Assembly (NCBI GenBank): GCA_030141605.1
Contig: JAQGDQ010000036.1
Span: 310,001-374,000 of the forward strand
DNA length: 64,000 nt
Source: Tubiluchus corallicola
Lineage: Eukaryota; Priapulida; Priapulimorpha; Priapulimorphida; Tubiluchidae
Reading direction: 5' to 3'
Numbering within the stretch: position 1 is the stretch's first letter; the number at the start of each line of letters is the position of its first letter. The position numbers and the translations under genes were made by a program. The notes beneath the pieces are model-generated. The model had not been told where the DNA came from and searched no databases. It saw only the letters and a program-made list of their open reading frames with translations. This document shows positions 38,270-49,529 of the stretch, piece by piece.

Positions 38270-39434
38270 ACACACCTGAAAGAAGTGACTTTGATGTTGC
38301 AAAGCTTTTTTGTTAATTCATAGAAGTTTACGTTTTCCGGAATGCGCTACCAAGTGATTGTTTTTTGAGACTTAGGCACGTAATAGTTGGCAGTATTGAC
38401 AATTTATAAAATAATATAGCTAACAATATTTATAAAAATTGTGTCAACTTGCTTTTATGATCTTTGGTCTGGTACAAGACTCACGGCCTGCCTTGTGTAC
38501 ACTAAGGAGGATTGTAGCATCGCACTATACAAACGTTTACTTTGGAGTTTGTCTGCTGTTAAACACATATGATTATAAAGTGCAAAGAGGTATCCTTATA
38601 ACCTCATTGCAGGTATATGTATTTCAAATGAACGCGTAGCGTATACTCTTTAATTCTTTTCTAATTAACTCTATTACATTAAATTGATAAATAGCGTGCA
38701 AATAACGCATCTATCGTATTAGTTGTAAGAGCGTATTTTAGACTGTCTGTCTCTAAGTAAACATGTGACATCTTTACAATCATCCGACGATTTATGAGAA
38801 TCGAATGCACATATAGTTAAATTAAACAACAACAATTTTTGTGTTATTAATAGTCACTTCAATTTTGTCGTTTAAATGGCCTCTTTTATTTACGTTTAAA
38901 AACTGGTTATCTTTTAATAGTACGCCCATTATTCAACAGCTGATCTCAGACTTGGCGAAATATGCATTTGGCAGCTTTTTTGCAGAAGTGTTCCTATTAA
39001 TTCTGATTTTCTTAGACTTTTGTGGCTAGACATCGATGAATTTTAAATTATACTTTAACATTTATGTATTTAGTTTAGTTATCTAATCCAGAGCCGTAGA
39101 TTATTTCTTTTGATTTTCTTGCCTCAGTTTTAAGAACTAGGGTAAGCAAGTCGATTTAAATTAACTTAAAAAGTTTTTTGTTTAACACTTTTAAACAAAT
39201 AAATAAATAAGGATGTAAATAAATAAAACATATGTATATATTTATAATGTAGTGCACGCTAACTTAAAAAAAAACGTTTTAGATATAGGTCTTATGTATT
39301 CTGAATACACCTAGTATTCTGCAAAGCAAGTGCGTATATAAATAGTTTATAATAATACTATATATTTTATAGTAGTATTATATATTTTTGTCATCGTATT
39401 CGTCTAGTTTACGGTATCTGTCCTTTATGCATTA
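38270..39434. other. Intergenic, between ESRP promoter and a transposon
   Basis: AT-rich sequence, no gene seen. Confidence 0.5.
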
Positions 39435-40139
39435 CGCCAGTGGTACATTTCGTCAGTAGTACATTTCGCCTGTGGTACATTCGTGTACCTAATGGTGTAA
39501 GATGTTTTCTGTAGTCGCATGTCGCATCTGCTAATCATACACACGTTTATTTGAATGTATACCTCATTTTCTATCAGGTTGAGTTCGACCCCTGATGTGA
39601 GATCACGAACAATTTCTCTCCACACTTTTTGTCTAGCTCTTGCCATTTCCCCACAATTACCTGGCTGTAGCATACACTTTTCTATAAACCCTATACCGCT
39701 AACTATCACATTATAACATTGTGGGACGTAACCTACTTTGGAGCTCTCATTGAATTTCCCATTTTTTGCTTCGAAACTAGGGCATTTTGTTTGTTTTTTT
39801 ACAAGCGTGTACTCACATATATAGCTTTTCGTTTCTTAATATATTTTTTAGTTAGATGGCCGTTAGACTTTTTTTAAACGCGAGTACAAATTAAGAGCAG
39901 TCAACGTTTGAAAGACTACGTGTTTTACCATTATCGTCAATTACGAACATAGAGGTTTCTGGAAAAAAATGAAGACTACATCATCACTGCAGCCGAAACA
40001 CAAATACAGAATACTACATGGCATGGTAAAATTGGCATGGGAAAATGTGGCACTGGAAAAATGACACATGAATAAAATGGCACAGGGGAAAATGGCACAA
40101 ATGGAAAAGATGGTAAGAATGGCACAGAAAAAATGGCGC
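39435..40139. mobile_element. 705-bp element with inverted minisatellite ends
   Basis: The left end carries three 16-bp units related to GCCAGTGGTACATTTC (39436-39483). The right end (about 40010-40139) carries many AAAATGGCAC-type units that resemble the left units in reverse orientation. The outermost bases are CGCCAG on the left and TGGCGC on the right, flanked by TTA at 39432-39434 and again at 40140-40142. This looks like a non-autonomous DNA transposon with a 3-bp target duplication. The 94-residue frame at 39425-39709 reads through the left repeats and is not a credible gene. Confidence 0.5.
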
Positions 40140-40155
40140 TTAGTAAAATATGTGT

Positions 40156-40170
40156 TTAGGGTTAGGGTTA
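40156..40170. repeat. Short interstitial TTAGGG repeat
   Basis: TTAGGGTTAGGGTTA, two and a half copies of the animal telomere repeat, just outside the element ending at 40139. It is short enough to be chance or a transposon by-product. Confidence 0.6.
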
Positions 40171-40402
40171 CAGAAGAGGACAATTATTTTATAGAGAGGG
40201 CCAATTAACTCACACTTTTTGCTTAATTTCTGGCAAGACCAACTCAATTTTGGTGCTTGTGGCAGGACCGGACAAGTTTCCATTCTCGAAGACAATCCTC
40301 TAAGATGAAACACTGACTTTACAGGGATGCCTTCGTCGCGTTCGGACGGCTAGACATACCCCATCGATGACAAAATACCAACGAGTAATACAGTAGATGA
40401 AA

Positions 40403-40524
40403 CAACCCAGTACAAGTATTGAACCCAGCTGTCAACCATCATTTCACTGATCAGGCATAGCCTTGCTTAATTTCGGTCACTAAGCATACACCGTGACAAC
40501 TAACTCGGCTATTCTCGTAGTGGC
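40403..40524 (-). mobile_element. 5S rRNA-derived SINE or 5S pseudogene
   Basis: The minus strand can be aligned along the length of a 5S rRNA gene (about 120 nt). It begins GCCACTACGAGAATA. The box A-like part reads CGAAATTAAGCAAGG against the 5S GGAAGCTAAGCAGGG. This is followed by GCCTGATCAGT (5S GCCTGGTTAGT), ATGATGGTTGAC (5S GGATGGGAGAC) and AGCTGGGTTCAATAC (5S GCCTGGGAATAC). It is too diverged to be a working 5S gene. A 5S-headed SINE (SINE3 type) extending toward 40.2 kb is the likely explanation. Confidence 0.5.
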
Positions 40525-40571
40525 ACTGCTGGCAGTGTTGTTCCTAAAAGCACCTTGTGGCGTGTGTCTAG

Positions 40572-40601
40572 TCGGAAAGGGAAGGAATTGACCCTTTCCG
40601 A
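40572..40601. repeat. Perfect 10-bp inverted repeat
   Basis: TCGGAAAGGG, a 10-base loop, then CCCTTTCCGA: a perfect hairpin next to the 5S-like sequence. Function unknown. Confidence 0.8.
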
Positions 40602-40609
40602 TTATTATG

Positions 40610-42962
40610 CTTCAACACAGTTTGTTTGTGTGGTTGGTTGTTTTTGTCTGTTATGACAGTAAGCCTGTTGCCCAAAAACTGTCTAACAGATTTCCAAGAA
40701 ACTTTGTGAAGAAAACCGGGCCAAAATGGGATTCTTCTCGCCGGTTCTCTTTTCGCAAAACTTGACCGAACACCAAATACAAAAAAAAACATTCATGAAG
40801 CACTTCGCGGAGATCGCAGAGGGTATTTAGTGCTTCTTTTTTGTTATTTCAACCTGGACAAACAACTACGGGTTAGTTCCTGTTCCATTTCGGGAAATCT
40901 CGCTTGTAAAACTGCGTAACGTTGTCTATAACCTTTGCTTATTAATATGTACAGCCTTATAAGGTGTAAATACATATATATTTGTCAGCCTATTACCGTC
41001 GCCAAAATTGATAGTTAAAAAGGTAGATAAACACCATGCAGAACATTCGTGAACAATCGCGCATTATTGATTATAAATCTATTTAAGGAACAAATATTTT
41101 GCGACTCTTTTGTTCGTCTGTATAATACTAATACAGGCACAACATTTTTGTATGTTTGTTTGTTTATCTTCGTGTAAAATTTTTTAATCAAAAGAATCAG
41201 GCGAATAAATTTAGGATTGTTCGTCTTTGGCGGAGAGCTACTTCCTACTGAAAGCATTCTAGTTTTAATGTAGAAATCAATTGCAACAAAATAACATATG
41301 GGCCATTTGACGAAAATCATTCGTCAGAATTTCGTCCACTGCCACTATAACACTGCAAAACCACTAAATGTGATGATAGACATTTAGGCTAATAATATTG
41401 AATTGTATTGTGTTAAAACAGCATTGAAGGCAAAATATAATTGGGTGTCAAAATACAGTATAAACAATTAAACATTGCTGATAACCATGTCATACTTAAA
41501 AAATGACGAAAAGCTTTATACAGGAAAAAATTAGCAGTGTTAATTTTGGCGTGACGTCACTGGTATCTCCAGCGCATTTAAGGCACGCGCATATCAATGA
41601 AAATACAAATAAAATGCTGCTGTAGGAGAATTTTTCTCGGTGAGTGTAGGAGAATTTGTAGGTGAATATTCACAAATTACACCGAACTGCAAGTCATAGA
41701 CACAGCCAAAAATAATTTTCGAATATATCAAGTGAGGAAGCAATCAACTTACTTATTATGCTGTAGTAACATGGAAACTAATATGAGATCTGTGTATGCG
41801 GTGTTCCATCACTCAAATCAACTTATACTGCAAGTAAGCAGCTGCTAGCTACAACTTTCTGGATCAACACTTGCTCAGTAATAAAGGAAATAATTACTCT
41901 TTCTGGCTAAATTTCATGAAAACCATATTTAGCCCAGGTTAGAAGTATTAGACATTGCAACTCTTCCGATTTTATCGTGGAACTCCCAATTTTAATAGTA
42001 ATTTCCCTGTTTGTGACATTTCTCCTGATTTGCCACCGATAATTATTGCAAAGTAATAAAAATCGCAGGAAATGCGATCGTAGTGAGGTAGAACATTTCA
42101 TCCTTTTGCCCGACATGCAATCGTCCATCTATCATTTGAGAAGCGCATCTAGAATACATGTGCGTGGCTGCACAAAAAAGTGTAAGGAAACCAAATTTTG
42201 AAAATATTGCTCATAGTATGATTTAAATTGACTTAAAGGTTTAAAGCAATCTGTTCACTCTGGAACATCATTTGTGCAGTCCAAAAAAATCGTCAGAAAT
42301 CTTTTTCCTAAGTGTTTAGAAACGTTGAGAGAGTTAAGATTTAGGGAGGTTTTTCAGAAAGTTAAAAAGTGCTGTCTGAAAAACATTTCTACTTGGCTGT
42401 CAGTTTTCTTTTCCGTTTGCACCTCACAATTAATCAGAGTACATTTATATACCTAGGTGCTCAGACTCAAAACTGTTGTTAGTAAAGTGTAGGGAACAAA
42501 CTATCGTGCTGTCTCGTGGATCAGCTTATCACATCTTGTCCTGCAATTTTATCTGTTGGAAAACGTAAGAATGATCACTCTGTCAGAAGCATTCTTTGAA
42601 CACAAAATTGCAAGAGAAGGTGTGATCACCTGTGGATCGCACACTGTACCTCGTTACTAATATTTTTTATCGCAAGTAGGTGTGGACAAAACTGTGATTT
42701 CAACTTACAAGTAAAATGTAAAATGCATTCGTTCAGAAGTAAGATGAAGACTAAAAGAAGAAGAATAAAAAGTACTCCTCAGAAACAAAATGCATTCGTT
42801 CTACAATTAATTTCTTCTCAGTAAAGTTTCGGCAGTCTTTGACATAGAAGACGAGATAACATTAATCTAAACACACAGTATATGCAATAGTTTCTTTTAA
42901 CGGAATCACAACAAAAAACATAAACTTTCTTCCTTGTAGTCATTTATCCATTTTATCACTTA
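40610..42962. other. Intergenic, 3' of the aldolase-like gene
   Basis: No gene supported. The part nearest 42.96 kb should include the 3' UTR of the aldolase-like gene. The open frames at 41015-41320 and 41907-42128 have no recognisable domain. Confidence 0.45.
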
Positions 42963-43124
42963 TTATTTTATTACTTCTGGGTCTCGTTTTGTTAAAATTC
43001 GCTTCATGGCATTAAAGAAAGCCAGCGAGTATCTGGGAAGTATTTTCTGACTATCTGCATATGTTGCCTCGCACTGTTTTTCTGATAATATTTCCAGTTC
43101 CTTGCGCGCGGAATAAGCGAGAAC
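42963..43124 (-). CDS. Aldolase-like gene exon 5 and stop
   Basis: 162 bases from CTTTCAG to TAA at 42963-42965. It encodes VLAYSARKELEILSEKQCEA, ending LAFFNAMKRILTKRDPEVIK. The last part matches the C-terminal helix of bacterial class II aldolase-like proteins (FxxLKRxLDREEP). Confidence 0.88.
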   Translation of the reverse strand, partial: VLAYSARKELEILSEKQCEATYADSQKILPRYSLAFFNAMKRILTKRDPEVIK

Positions 43125-46100
43125 CTGAAAGAATACAAAAAGGAAAATTATAGAGCCCGTTGGTTCGGTAACGTGTTGGTGTAGGCTCTGTATAGTACCA
43201 ATTCACTCATCGATACATCACCAAGAAATTCACCATTTTTAAATTTTAAGCGAATTGGTCCCTTCATCGCATTTTTTAGCCCACAGACTTGGTCCCGGTC
43301 CATTTAGCTTCTACATGCTTGATGGTTATGAAAAACCCCTTTAGTTTGTATTAGAGAAGGTGTTAAACCCAACTTTTTAGTTACCATTGCATTTTTGGCT
43401 TTTAGACATTTCCTTCAAAATATAACGTTGAAAAACAGGAAAATATGGACACAGGACACTTTGCCTACACAGACGTTTCGACACATATCACTATATATCC
43501 AAAAATAAAGTAGATTGAACGCAGGAAAAGAGCAGAACAGATTGTAGGCCACATATAACTTTTGAGCGCAGGGCAACTTGGGCACAAGAAAAATGTATAC
43601 AGTGTACAGATAAATTTTGTTAAGAACGACATTTCTAAAGTCCAAAAGCCTATGGGATAAAATTTGTAAACTCCATTCACTCAAAGAGCTGCTAACTGAG
43701 AATATGAAACCATATTTAAGTTTTAAACTATATTTACTTAATAAACTATATACTTAAAACTATTTAAAAGGATTTAAAATTGGTCTTCGAGAAAATTCTC
43801 GGGGTGACTTTCTGCACACGGCAAAGTCTTTTCACTGGCAAAAAAGTCAAGTGCATCAGATAGTTCACGGAATGGCGTTTTATTGACATGGATGACACAA
43901 GCGTTAACTCTGTGAGTTACATTAATTTATAGTAAATGGCTCGTTGCCTGAATCTTGTCAACTATATAGCAATGAGGACTACACTTTTTTGCAGAATGGG
44001 GCACCCTCTCATATAGAACTCGATCACCTAAATTTATCTAGATAGAACGGGAGACCTAATTTTGTCGGAGGTGATTCGCTCAAGTAAAAGATTTGCGCTG
44101 GTCAGAAAAGTAGGCTCACCAAAAAGACCTCAAAGAAGAATCGGTAGAGCGTAGAAGAAAATTCTCATAAAGATAAATCTCAGGATGAAGTTCAGAAACG
44201 CACATACTCGTGGAAGCACCGATAAAGGGCAGCTTACCAATGGCGCAGTGATCACATAATTACTTACTTTGATCATTTAAGTAAATGTTAACTGGCACAT
44301 CATTAATTAGCAGGCGTTTTTACTTGAGAATTGTGATAAAACCATGACACGTATGTCTTTGAAATTTGCAACAGTTATAGGCTATACGGTCTGCAAAGAT
44401 ATTGTCGTATGACCCGCATCCACGTAACAAGTTTCACTTTGGTTCCTTCGAGCATTTGCCCAACTGTATTACGTAATTTTTGTGAGCCGCTATAAAAAAC
44501 CACATTCGTATTTTCCACAAGGTGACCAAAACTTTTTTGGATATGCGACAATTCCCTTTTAATCCTAATGCGGTTGTTGTTACCGTCATTTAAAAAGTAG
44601 AAAGTCCAAGTCAAGATATAATAAACATTTCTCGCCATCTTTATACCTGAAACATTGCAGCTCGTTCGAAATAGTAAAGATGATCAAAAGCCATTGGTAC
44701 AGTCGGCATGGCGGTCAGAATTCCATGGTTTCCCATGACGAGGACCTGGTTATCACCAAGCACTTTACCAAGTCTTATTCCTTCGTCAATAGCATTTGCT
44801 AGGCCGCTGTATTCACGATCGTAGGCCACGTTCTTGTAGAAACGCAAGGAATTCTGGTGTGTCATTAATAGTCTTTGGTCGCTCAAACAACCTAACAAAT
44901 ATCATAAAATATGAAAATGATATATTTGCACAATAATAAGGTGCTAGTGTGAGCGCAATCCCATTATTTCTATAATTACTGTCAGATTAGACCTGTTAGA
45001 CAGGTAGATAGACAAATTTATTGACTGATATAAATATACAACCAAGGAGATGGTCACAGCAGAATCAGTCCACAAAAATAACATTCGAAGTGTACAAAAT
45101 ATTTTCCACAAAATTTCACTTATGTACCATTACAACCGGATGTTACATTGAGTTTTATAAATTATTACAGCATTATTAATTATAATATATTATAATATGA
45201 TATATTTATACACAGACACTATTATCATACATATTTACGCCTCTGTTACAAATTCACACACCAAATTTGCTTCAGATTTGAAAAATAACCTTAAATTTGA
45301 GAAATTTACATTATTATAGTTCTCAAATTATGAGTATTGTATGTATTCACATATAACACAGTGCTCTGTCTGTACCAGCCCACACGAACAGCGTCGCTAC
45401 CTCGGTAAATGAATCCAGTGGCCAGTTTTTATAGCAAGCCTGTGGGCAGATAAGCGGAGCCTAGAGAGCCTCAACCTCTGGAATTCGGGTATGTTAGAAT
45501 TATGTACGTCCGACACTGATAAATCTGGATTTATAATCTCGTGATATTCTATAAACTTTGACTTTTCTAATTGTCAAACTCAGTGTTTTAGGCTGCTTAG
45601 ATCATTTTCCAGAATATCGCCTTCCGATGCTAACAACGTAATCACATATCTAGCACGTGGTGTACCTGAAGCCATACGCAGATTATATGCAAACATGAAG
45701 GGGTCATCAACCGCACCTGCTCGATCTGAAAGAATATGACTGAAATACTCCTAATAAATCCGTTGACAGTGAGAAGGCCAATTTCTATCAAACAGAAGTC
45801 ATTTGCTGTCGTAGTTCTGACATCAAGCAAACCGTTTACTAGACTCATTTAAGCAGTCACTTAGCAGTGTGAACAGACCTCAAGTTATTTGTGAACCATG
45901 ATTCACAACTGTAACGATGGCTGACAACAACGCAGATTCCAACATTTTCCTTTTAACTGTAAAATGGCAGTCGCTGTTCTTGTAAACGAATGAAACGAAA
46001 TTTAGTACATGGCAGAATTTTTCATCCCAGTGTTTAGACAAAGAAAGAACTATCTTCCCGCAACTTGAAAACCAGGCTCCTAAATAACAGAAGAAGTCAC

Positions 46101-49100
46101 AGTGTTTAAAAGTAAATTATGACTAACTAAATTCGCATTATAATTTGCACTCTCATTTAACACCATAAATTTTGCTTTTTTCTGTTTAATCTGCATCCCT
46201 CACCTACTGCAAAATCCTGTAAAATTTTCAAAGTTTTTACCACTCGTGGCTCAACTCGTGACTAGCAAAAGAGTATTGTCCGTAAGCAGTAAGCTGTGTA
46301 GCTGACCAAAAAAGACATCCTCGTCATACTTTGCTTCCAAATCACGAATAAGTGGATTTATGTAGAGTGTGAAAAAGAAACATGAAGGCGGCGAACCTTG
46401 ACACACCGATTGTAACAGTTATTATAGCGGCACCAACTGCTTGTGCTCGTATAAGAGTAGCGATAGCACACAACATAATCAATCCATAACCCAACTTCAG
46501 TTTTCAAGGCTTCTATTAATGCGGCTCTGGGGACCCTATCGTAGGCCTTCGAAAAATCAACAAATGTCACGAAAAGCTTAGTTTTTCACATACTTCATAA
46601 TTCATCAATAACCTTAAAGTCATTATCCATTCTAAACAACTTCGACCCTTTTCGGCCCCACCTTGCTCTTGATCTGGGGTAAAGCAAGCTTCCAGTCGAC
46701 TGCACAAAATTCGATCATAAACTGAGGCCATAGTTGATATGCCTCGATAATTGTCACAACTCCACCGATGACATTTTTTGAAAATCGTTACCAATTTCCT
46801 GGTATCCCAATATTTAGGATAATTGCCAGTCACAAATACTATGTTGAGTAAAGCGCATAAAAATTCTAACTATTTGTCCGGCAGAAATTGTAATACAACT
46901 GAGGGAATGCCAGAGAGTCCGCTACTTTTGTTAGGGTTAAAACTTTTTATGGCTTCTTTATATTCATCCAACGTAATGCCCGAATTAGTCACCGGAATAT
47001 ATGGGCCAGAGCACCCTTGAAGTTAGGTTGCTGCAAATGCATCTATCAGGATTCAGTAAGTTCTTACAATGCTTTTGAACTTCAACTGTGTGGTCTCAAG
47101 ATAAAAAATTATCAGAGACATTGTCACAGCCATTCCAATCGATCACTTTCCAAAACTGTTTAGGATCATTATTCTGAACAATTCTAGCCCATCTGCTATC
47201 TGCTTCAAAGTGTTCGTTAGTTCCGTAGGTGCACTGTGATTTACACGAAGATAAGTTCACATGTAGAATCTAGTTGAAATATTCAACATTGCTGTCTGCA
47301 TTAGACAATGCAGGAGGATCCATCGAGCCCATTTCTCGCTTAAATTTATTGTGGTCAACATCATAGATGTGCAACTACCGACTTTTTTATATCAGAATAC
47401 AGATTACTATATATAGTTCTGAATTTTTATTTTCTTTAAAATTTAATGTTTAGTTTTAAGAATATGTTTTCAGCTTAATTATATATAACAATTTCAGGAA
47501 GACGAATTTGGTTTATTATTATAGAAAGGAATATATCTACATCTCATAATGTAGCTAAGTAGTTATATCTGTCTGCTTGTTAACTTAAAAACGTTCACAT
47601 ATAGGTATCAAAATCTATTTTCTGTAAAAACGTACTCAATGCTGTTGCATAAGGTGGATGGATATGCATGACGCAGTTTGCATCTGGTCGTGTTCTATGT
47701 ACTCCTACATGTATACTTGCAGCTGATAACTCAGCTTCGCCATTCCCTTCCACAATCTTTGCTTCCTTATCTAATCCAAGAAGACTTGAAGCCGTCACCT
47801 GAAAAACGCAAAACTGAAGTTTCAACGGTTGGATAAGAAAAAATCTTAAGGATTCCATTTATGTTTTTCATACTCAACAATGTCCAAATTTCAATGCTCT
47901 AGTTTTTAAATGCTTTAGCTTAAATTTGTGCAAACATTTAAGCTGACATGTTATGGAAACATTACTTCGCTCCAATGTAATCCATGTGGAATAAGAAGCA
48001 TCACGTTTTCGTTGCTATTTTGAGAAGGAGCTATCAGAGAAAGGTGATTGCAAACTCCTTCACCTAATCCCAGCATATCCAGAGCTCTATATGCCACAGC
48101 CAGATCTATTCGTGCTTTCCTGTTGTGGGAAAAATAAAAATGAAGAAATCTTCACTTGAAAGATTTTCCAATCTTTATTTGGTATTTCTTTTGAAAAATC
48201 GGGGCATAGTTTTAGGAAACATTTGTAAAAGGGTGAATTAGTTTAAAGCTTCAAATGTTAAAACGTGTTTTATACACACCAGTATGAGTTTCTTTCATTG
48301 AAGACCTGTATGTTTACGGGTTGGTAATCATGTATACACTGGTATTTGGTTTTAGAAAATTAATTGCTCGACTTCTATATTTGGCAGATTATCTCACAAA
48401 ACCTCCAACTACGAGGGGTAGAAGTTGAACCAGTGGCGGATTATGATTTTATGGGCCTTAGGCTTGAGCTTGGAACGGGCCTTTTAAATGTTGCTACACT
48501 GCTGAGCTGACGTGTTTTTGTGGAGCTCTCGTCGTTTGTAAGTTTGTTTAATTTTGTGAGTTTTTGCCCACCGATTGTGATAAAAATTATATCTTCTTGA
48601 TCCTTGAGTTGTGGACTAGGACTATATAAACACGATTACAGCGATTATTTTGCCGGGTCCCTTTTGATCCCGGGCCTTAGGCTTCAGCCTATAGGGCTAT
48701 CCGCTACAGGGTAGAACTATACAAGCCCATTTCAGGCTGACAGGCATCACGTTACTTAAGGTATTTGAACCCTAGAAAAATAATTTGTCAAGCTCTTCGA
48801 ACCTCACGCAGGCTAAAATAATACTAAAAGTTCTATATACATACACAAATTTTATATACCATTATATAATACAGCCATAAGATAAGGTAATCTACAAAGA
48901 ACTGGTGCTATTAACCGATTATTTTTATTATAAATCTTTTATTCAAAATATAATATACAAATAATAATAGTTATACAAACACAGAAATATAAATACAAAC
49001 TCAAAATTTTACCCAGTCCTCCATTTTGCAGGGCAATATTGACGGTAATTAGAGAGACTAATTTCATGGTTGATAAACAATAGCAGAAAGTATGTGCTAA

Positions 49101-49516
49101 ACGTAAGACAGTCAAACACGTTGTTAACTTCACTGTGATAATGTACGACATCATTTTTCTACACAATATGTTTGCACGTTTTTCCTCAAAATCGTAACAC
49201 GACATTCTTACACACAGTATTTATTAGCATCAGATCACTTATATTTTCCTTTAGTAATAGTTCGGCTCGATCGTTTTTTTACATATTTTTATATATAAAA
49301 CAGATTATCAACAGGCGATCACATGGTATCAACAGATTAAACCTATCATTCTCACCTGTTCAATTCCTGACATCTTTTTGGATCATCAGTGACTGACGAG
49401 CTCCAAGCGTCGCCGGACACTTTACGAAATAAATTTGACGATCCCCTGAAAAGCGGTGAAGTTCTGGACACATTTAACAACTGCGAAAGCATGCAGCTGC
49501 TGAAGGGTGCCGCCAT
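42963..49516 (-). CDS. Class II aldolase/adducin-head protein, 5 exons, predicted mitochondrial
   Basis: Five exons join in frame to 294 codons. Residues 1-45 are rich in Ser, Arg and Leu with almost no acidic residues before residue 36, as in a mitochondrial leader. The class II aldolase/adducin fold follows (about 50-290). VCNHLSLIAP lies in exon 2, IHVGVHRTRPDANCVMHIHP in exon 3 gives His150 and His152, and GNHG in exon 4 gives His215; these are the three histidines that bind the metal in fuculose-phosphate-type aldolases. The catalytic Glu of that enzyme (SSE before the H of RFH) is Ala here. The closest family I recall is the bacterial 'putative aldolase class 2' group (PA3430, CC_1201) and its animal homologues; the substrate is unknown. 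The start was taken at 49516 (ATG in good context); the longer frame begins only with GTG. Confidence 0.88.
43125..44646. other. Aldolase-like gene intron 4
   Basis: No second gene. The frames at 43415-43684 and 44375-44638 show no known motif; the latter begins directly after exon 4 and simply runs through the intron. Confidence 0.5.
44647..44891 (-). CDS. Aldolase-like gene exon 4
   Basis: 245 bases between TTTGTTAG and donor CAG|GTATAA. It encodes CLSDQRLLMTHQNSLRFYKN, then QVLVMGNHGILTA with the third metal histidine, and YYFERAAMFQ. Phase 1 in, phase 0 out. Confidence 0.92.
45200..47320 (-). mobile_element. Decayed LINE in aldolase-like gene intron 3
   Basis: Broken minus-strand frames give LINE reverse transcriptase landmarks in order: WKVIDWNGCDNVSDNF (about 47150), MTGNYPKYWDTRKLVTIFKK with NYRGISTMASVYDRILCSRL (about 46830-46690), and EKGRSCLEW. 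Then come TFVDFSKAYDRVPRAALIEA (about 46565) and LHSLLLTDNTLLL (about 46300) in place of the YADD box. The C-terminal part reads RLSAYRLAIKTGHWIHLPR and RCSCGLVQTEHCVI (about 45440-45360). Multiple stops and shifts show it is dead. It occupies most of a 2.7-kb intron in the same orientation as the host gene. Confidence 0.85.
47636..47798 (-). CDS. Aldolase-like gene exon 3 (metal-binding HxH)
   Basis: 163 bases between acceptor CAG and the strong donor GTACGT inside ...TTGA|GTACGT. It encodes SLLGLDKEAKIVEGNGEAEL and then HRTRPDANCVMHIHPPYATA. Reading past this donor adds non-homologous codons; using it joins perfectly to exon 4 as TALSCLSDQR. Confidence 0.9.
47966..48119 (-). CDS. Aldolase-like gene exon 2
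   Basis: 154 bases between ACAACAG and donor GAA|GTAATG. It encodes KARIDLAVAYRALDMLGLGE, then VCNHLSLIAP, the start of the aldolase II fold with the N-x-S glycine-rich turn. Joins exon 1 by a split Arg codon. Confidence 0.88.
48431..48709. mobile_element. hAT-like MITE, 279 bp
   Basis: Terminal inverted repeats CAGTGGCGGAT (left) and, reverse complemented, CTGTAGCGGAT (right). The flanks agttgaac (48423-48430) and ggtagaac (48710-48717) match at 6 of 8 positions, as expected for an old hAT target duplication. GGGCCTTAGGCTT appears near both ends in direct orientation. No coding capacity. It sits in intron 1 of the aldolase-like gene. Confidence 0.65.
49356..49516 (-). CDS. Aldolase-like gene exon 1 (leader)
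   Basis: 161 bases from ATG to donor CAG|GTGAGA. It encodes MAAPFSSCMLSQLLNVSRTS and a further basic segment, then TDDPKRCQELN. The first two thirds look like a cleavable mitochondrial presequence. Ends in phase 2. Confidence 0.82.
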
Positions 49517-49529
49517 GACGAATAAAAAG

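Noticed and set aside
39425-39709. 94-residue minus-strand frame
   Set aside because: It reads through the 16-bp terminal repeats of a transposon; the fragment ARQKVWREIVRDL hints at transposon protein but is not enough.
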